DNA of 25,938 nucleotides. It comes from Haplosporangium gracile. Taxonomy: Eukaryota > Mortierellomycota > Mortierellomycetes > Mortierellales > Mortierellaceae. The notes beneath the pieces were generated by a model. That model ran no database searches and was not told the origin of the DNA. It worked only from the letters and a program-made list of their open reading frames with translations. Positions 20,653 to 25,938 of the stretch are shown piece after piece (position 1 is the stretch's first letter; each line of letters begins with the position of its first letter). The translations under genes and the position numbers were made by a program. The stretch covers positions 1 through 25,938 of the forward strand of contig JAAAUF010000603.1 of assembly GCA_015499985.1 (NCBI GenBank). Reading direction: 5' to 3'.

Positions 20653-21864
20653 TGTGAACAAAGCGAGAAAGGGAGGACCGATGGAAGGCACAAAACGGAT
20701 CAGATCATGGTCAACAAGGATGAGAAGAAAAGGGCGAGCAAGCAACGACTTCAGCCATCGTGATTTTCATTAGGAGCCGAGTACATTTTTTGCTCTAGGA
20801 GTGGCATTTAGAAGGAAATAGGTTGAGTGCGTTGATATGTTGGTGCATTAGTGGAGGACCTAGGTCTTGGCCGGGTGTAAGATGTACATGTTCATGGAGG
20901 AATAAAAGTAAATAAAATAATGGCCGAATATTAGTATGCAACTCCTCTGAAGTACGCGATGTGGTAATGAAGCAAACCCAATGCACGCCACGCACGCACG
21001 TACACATCTTTCGCACACCCCCGCGCAAAAAAAAAAAAAAAAGGTGGATGAATGCACAAGGCCACTTGTTCTTGATCAACTATTGTTTTTGCTTGCCACG
21101 CTAACGAACAGAACATTATCTCACGAGTTCCCTTTTCTTCCTCCTCTCCCTTCTTTCTTTATTTCTTGTGTGCATGCTCCTGCTATTTTCCTTCCCCTTT
21201 AATAATGTCAATCCTCATCCCACTTTTATCCTTTTCCTGCCATGACAGGTAGATCATGAAGGAATAGAGTCTCGACAAGGTCTTCTACAAAATGGAGACT
21301 CCAACGAATCTAGAAAGAAACACTCCCGAACAAGGAAAGAGAGCGGCGAGCATATGTAATCAATGGACAGGGCAAGAGAACAACTGCGTTGTCGCATTTT
21401 GAGTTTCGGCAAAATCAGGGCCCGGAAACTCCTTCGTACAACATGTGGACATTCTCCCAAATAAACTTACACAGGAGAAAAATGCCTCGTTTCTTTTCTT
21501 ATAATTGTTTGATTGTGTATTGAACAATATAATAATAGGGTTTGCTACAAGGTGCGGATCAAGGACAAGCGGCTGATTTAATCGCTTCATCTCACCCTTT
21601 ACCCCCACCTTTCTATGACCCAGGTTAAATGAGAAAAAAGGGATAAACTTCTTTCTCCTTCCTGTATCCCTCCCTCGGTGTGGTAAAGAAGGATGCGAAT
21701 GCCTTATGTTCATTAAGCATTTTGCGGAGATGAGATGGCCATCCCTCGGGTTTCTTTACTTCTCTCCCAAGACAATCTTTAGAGCTTGAAAAGCAAGTTA
21801 TCTTTGGAGGAACGAATATTCAAAGAACATGGCAGCTGTGAAGCGAATGAATAATATATTCTTT

Positions 21865-22060
21865 CGTACAACAACAATAACAACAACAATAAAGAAAGAA
21901 AGAAAAAAAACAGCGAATGACAACTAATGTCAACAATAACAATATCAATAGTTAATTAAACCCCTTTTCCTTCTCTTATGAACGAATGAACAAACAAACA
22001 ACAACAACAACAAGACAAGCAACAAACAACACAACATTAAACAAACAAACAGGACAATTG
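21865..22060. repeat. CAA/CAAA-rich low-complexity region
   Basis: Repeated short runs of ACAACAACA, GAAAGAAAG and ACAAACAAACA over about 200 bases, nearly devoid of G on this strand. Confidence 0.8.
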
Positions 22061-22970
22061 TCAATCGATAACAAAACTTGTGTGGTCAGTTTCCTAGGGC
22101 AACTCGGGGCTAATAGAGAATAGAGTGGGTTCTGCGGAGAAAAAAGAGAGAGAGGGGGGAGCGCAAAAGGGAAAAGTCCTCCCGAAGACCCATCCTCCTC
22201 GTCCTCATCCTAACCTCTTCATGTTTTTCCATATGTGGATGCATTGGTGTGAGGTTGGACACTTTTCGCCCATTTTGTATTTTGTGTGTTGCGTTTTCAT
22301 TCCCCGCACGACGAACTAACACATACTCTTTTCTGTTGTGCATGCCCTGTCCCTTCCCTGTGCCCAGTAAGGTTTTGCGATATCCCTCTGTCGTGTAAGT
22401 AGCATAAGCTTGAATACTTTTAAGTTACAGCGACTACTAAAAAAAAAAAACACGAGAGCAAGCCGCCTGGTTTATTAGGACAAAAAAAAAAGACCAAAAA
22501 CCAGTTATGAAGGCCCCTGCCCGGAAAATACTATTATCGAGAGAAAGTAGGTATAGCACCAGGTAGAGCAGACAAGAAGAGTGTGAGAGAGCGAACTGAA
22601 TAAACGAGAGCCAGGCAGAACAGGGAAGACCAGTTTCAAAGAAAAGGCCGATGGGCAAAAAAAAAAACAACTGCAGAGAACAGCAAATCTGACCTTTTGA
22701 GAAGCTAGCTAGGCTACTTCATGTCTGCTCCCTGTTTTTCTTTTTCCTTGTTACACCGGCGATCGGCAAGAAGGCCATTGAAGGGATAGTAGCAGAGAAG
22801 AGAAGAAGAGAAAAAAGGAGCGGCACCACAGTGATCATGGGGGGAAGTACTGCACCAAAAACCCGGGGAAGATAGAAAAACGCCATCGAGGAAGAAGTTG
22901 CGTGGATATGAGTGCATCCAGAATCCCTGCAATTCATTGCTGGTCATTGTTACTCGCCTTTAGAGAAGGG

Positions 22971-23010
22971 GGAGGGACAATGGACAAGGAGGAGGGACAA
23001 TAGAAAAGGA
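22971..23010. repeat. 20-bp tandem duplication
   Basis: Two adjacent units, GGAGGGACAATGGACAAGGA and GGAGGGACAATAGAAAAGGA, differ at two positions; a partial third start (GGA) follows. Confidence 0.85.
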
Positions 23011-23972
23011 GGATTGGTTTTCATGATTGACGGCATACAGCCATCGTTCCTTAGCGAAATAAGGCAGAGGAAAGAATAAGGGGAAGTAAAGGACTATGAC
23101 CATTGACCTTGTTTTGATCCTTCCACTACTCTCGAGTGTGTATGCTCGTGTGCTGTGTGTGTGCTGTCCTCTATCTAGTGCGGGTAGTGTTCCTGCGTAA
23201 CATGACGTCTACTCGAACAAGGGAGAAGAGAGGGTTTGAATCCAGGCACCACAGCAAGGGTTAGAAAAGAGGTGTGAAAAACAAACAACAAAGGAAGATC
23301 TTTCAGGTGGTGTAAGCTGGTTCATTCTCTATCAGCAGTACCGGCTCTATCTTTTTCAAGAGAGAACAGACATAAGCGAGATGGAGCATGGATGTGCGCT
23401 TGAGTGGAGGATGCTTGTTTACCTTTTTATCTCCTTGTCGGATTGAAAAGAGCGTGTATGTGTATGTGAGAGAGAGAATGAGTGAGAGAGAGATGGACGA
23501 CAACATCAACAAATGACAATGGCAATGGTGTTGACAGCAGACAACAGTTGTAGACAACAGACAACGACAACAATGAGGAAGTATGTGTTTATCCACGGTT
23601 GTTTTTATTTACTTTTTGGTTTAGATGTTATTCCAGTGGGAAAAAAGGGAATGCGAGTGCGAATGGGAGTACAAGTGAGAGAGTGTGAGCGTGTATGTTC
23701 AGTTCAGGTCCACCTGGACCCGATTTGTTTATTTCGCACAAGAATGGGCGGGGTGGGGTGGATGGTGTTGTTGTTTCCATTTGCAGCCAAATGGGAAGTC
23801 TGAGTGTGGGCGAGCCATTTGGGAGTGAATGAATTAATGGGCTAGTCCAGCCTTTCAGGAGCGTTACTCTGGACAAGAAGGACACGCCGAACCATCCACT
23901 TCAGTTTATCCCTCATTCAAACGAACAAACAGATCCAATCCCCCTGCCCACACACTCTCTCGGCTGAGTAGA

Positions 23973-23978
23973 TATAAA
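23973..23978 (+). promoter_or_regulatory. TATA box of the H+-ATPase gene
   Basis: TATAAA in GATATAAAGAAGG, 272 bases before the ATG and directly ahead of the long pyrimidine tract. Confidence 0.45.
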
Positions 23979-23994
23979 GAAGGTCCGTTATTCC

Positions 23995-24175
23995 TCTCTC
24001 TCTCTTTTTTTTTCTTCTTTTCTTTCCCCCTTTGTTCATCACCACCGTAGTCTTCTTTCCTCTTCCTCCTCCCCCTCCTCCTTCCTCCTCCTCCCCCTCC
24101 TCCTTCCTCATCTTCTTCCTTCGCCCGCCCTCCCCCCTTTCCCTACTCCACTCCTCCGCTGTTTGCTCTCTCCCT
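23995..24175 (+). promoter_or_regulatory. Long CT-rich tract in the H+-ATPase promoter/leader
   Basis: Almost pure pyrimidine for about 180 bases, including two near-identical 22-bp CCTCC-type units around 24064-24110. Such tracts precede the start of highly expressed fungal genes, which fits a plasma-membrane proton pump. Confidence 0.6.
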
Positions 24176-24244
24176 TGTACATTTCATCCATACCCTAGTC
24201 AGTCATCATAGAATATTTATCACTGAGTGTCCCTGTATTCAGCC

Positions 24245-25938
24245 ATGTCTGAAAAGATTGAAGGTAAACCATCCCAATTATGCCACTATCCCCCATCCAA
24301 CTCTTTCATCAAAACAACTCGCCTCAAGAAGTAGAGCAGGCATGTTAAGTGTTGACATGCCACATCCATCCTCCCCTCCCACCCTTGCCTTAATTTGCTC
24401 CTTGCAGGCAACTCATTTCCTCTCTTAGTGCTTGACCGTTTATGCCGCCCCTCATCCCTAGTTTTGAGAACCCCCCACTAACATAAATTAATTGACTCCC
24501 TGTTACATATCTACACCAGTTGATAATGCCCCTACCAAGGGCAAACTTGAAATTGAAGAGGCCGAGCACCACGAGCACAAGGACGAGATCTCGCCCGAGC
24601 TCGAGGCCCTTCTCCAGACCAACCCCAAGCACGGTTTGACCGAGGCCGAGGTCGCCGAGCGTCTTGCCAGGTTTGGTCCCAACCAACTGGCCGAAGTCAA
24701 GCGTAACCCCTTTCTCAAGTTTCTGGGCTACTTTACCGGAGCCATTGCCTACCTGATCGAAGTCGCCTGCATCATCTCTGCTGTCGTCAAAGACTGGCTC
24801 GATTTTGGTATCATTGTCGCCCTGTTGCTTGTCAACGCTTGTATTGGTTTTATCGAAGAATCCAAGGCCGAGTCTGCTTTAGATGCCCTCCGTCAGACTT
24901 TGGCTTTGAAGACTCGCTGCTGGCGCGATGGTCACCTGGTTGAGTTGGATGTTTCTGCCCTGGTTCCTGGAGATATCATTGTGTTGCGTCTCGGAGACAT
25001 TGTCCCTGCCGATGGCCGTCTTCTCGGTATCGGTGCCACCGGTGAGGCCACCGAGGGTGATCTCTTGATTGACCAGTCTGCATTGACCGGAGAGTCGCTG
25101 CCCGTGGCCAAGAACAAGGGCAAGACCGTTTACTCGTCCTCAATCGTCAAGCAGGGCCAGCAGATGGCTGTCGTTACCAAGACCGGTGGTGACACCTTCA
25201 TCGGTCGTGCCGCCAACCTTATCTCCATCACCACCGAGGAGGGTCACTTCCAGAAAATCATCAATCGCATCGGTAACTTCTTGATCCTTATCACCGTCGT
25301 CCTGGTTCTCATCATCCTCGTCTACCAGCTGGTCCACTTCAAGGGCACCGAAAAGGGCAAGTTCATCACCATTCTCGGAAGGATCCTCGTCTTGACGGTC
25401 GCTGCCATCCCCGTCGGTCTTCCTACTGTGATGTCCGTCACCATGGCCGTCGGTGCCAAGCAGCTCGCTGCCAAGAAGGTCATCGTCAAGCGTTTGACAG
25501 CGGTCGAGGAGATGGCCTCCGTCTCTGTTCTCTGCTCCGACAAGACCGGAACCTTGACCCTCAACGAGCTGACCTTTGATGAGCCTTACCTGACCAACAA
25601 CTACACCTCGGATGACATTCTGCTGTACTCGTACCTCGCTGCCGAGGCTGGTGCCAACGATCCCATCGAGTTTGCTGTCCGTACCGCCGCCGAGGAGCAG
25701 CTCGAGATCCTCAAGAACCGTACCCATAAGCACGATGTTCCCGGATACAAGGTCACCTCTTTCTTGCCATTCAACCCTTCGACCAAGCTGACCCAGGCCA
25801 CCATTACCCAGATCGAAACCGGTTCTTCTTTCAAGGTCGCCAAGGGTGCTCCCCAGGTTATTATCCGCCTTGTCGGTGGTGACGATGATGCCGTCCGTGC
25901 TGTCAACTCTCTTGCCAAGCGTGGTCTCCGTGCCCTGG
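24245..25938 (+). CDS. PMA1: Plasma-membrane H+-ATPase (P-type, IIIA), N-terminal half, cut by window edge
   Basis: Electrogenic proton pump that uses ATP to drive H+ out across the plasma membrane. Exon 1 is 24245-24263 (MSEKIE plus one base). An intron of 256 bases follows (24264-24519, donor GGTAAAC, acceptor ACACCAG), and exon 2 runs open past the right edge. About 479 residues are present of an expected 900-1000. Visible in order: charged cytosolic N-terminus, M1 (about 74-96) and M2 (about 102-120), actuator domain with TGES at 196-199, M3 (about 260-279), M4 with IPVGLP at 303-308, the phosphorylation motif CSDKTGTLT with Asp347, and the nucleotide-binding KGAP at 448-451. The short N-terminus and GFIEESKAE segment resemble plant and early-fungal pumps more than ascomycete Pma1. 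The catalytic hinge GDGVND and the C-terminal regulatory tail lie outside. Codon use is strongly C-ending, suggesting high expression. Confidence 0.95.

Larger units (their letters stand above)
19381..23960. other. Long intergenic region with no supported gene
   Basis: About 4.6 kb rich in A/T runs, CAA and GA repeats. I looked for family motifs and in-frame splice pairs on both strands and found none that hold. Minus frames such as 19775-20182, 21360-21713 and 23628-23885 have scattered compositions. Small unrecognised genes with short exons, or non-coding RNAs, cannot be excluded. Confidence 0.45.

Noticed and set aside
23230..23255. B-box-like GGTTTGAATCC
   Set aside because: The flanking bases do not form a T-stem and no A box lies upstream at the right distance.
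25140..25733. 197-residue minus-strand ORF
   Set aside because: Antisense shadow of the H+-ATPase, with no motif and a Gly/Asp/Leu-rich composition typical of such shadows.

Overview
The window looks like a gene-poor stretch of a fungal nuclear genome. The evidence is short spliceosomal introns (about 83-371 bases, GT...AG, often GTAAG/GTATGT donors), Kozak-type starts, AATAAA signals, pyrimidine-rich promoters and many microsatellites. A plant-like plasma-membrane proton ATPase and a multi-intron Arp8 would fit an early-diverging lineage such as Mortierellomycota/Mucoromycota, but that placement is an inference from style, not a search. I see no bacterial operon, CRISPR array, prophage, rRNA or convincing tRNA.

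Layout. (1) 318-4425 (+): Arp8, the nuclear actin-related protein of INO80-type chromatin remodellers. A long acidic ORF at 318-1670 appears to be its first exon, joined by a phase-0 intron. (2) 5208-5774 (+): a small unrecognised three-exon gene with consistent splice phases. (3) 7809-6886 (-): an intronless secreted, Ser/Glu-rich protein of unknown function, with a TATA box and an octamer minisatellite in its leader. (4) About 8.1-13.4 kb: no supported gene, but several repeats: a (TC)19/(GA)19 inverted pair, 6-bp and 9-bp tandem arrays, and a degenerate array carrying four CCGATAAAA boxes. (5) 13391-15698 (+): a fusion of allantoicase and ureidoglycolate lyase, which would carry out the last two steps of allantoate breakdown to glyoxylate and urea. 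(6) 16490-19355 (+): a PLP-dependent group II decarboxylase of the glutamate/cysteine-sulfinate type. (7) 19.4-24.2 kb: no supported gene. (8) 24245 to the right edge (+): the N-terminal half of a P-type plasma-membrane H+-ATPase, cut by the window end.

How they relate. The genes do not form an obvious pathway cluster. Allantoicase/lyase and the decarboxylase are both nitrogen/amino-acid genes in tandem 0.8 kb apart, and GATA-type sites lie in the long region upstream of the purine-catabolic gene. A link to nitrogen regulation is plausible but unproven. The points most worth a second look are the fused allantoate-degrading enzyme, the GATA-box repeat array, the merged Arp8 gene model and the two unrecognised proteins (small spliced gene; secreted acidic protein). 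I did not find a clearly new biological system.
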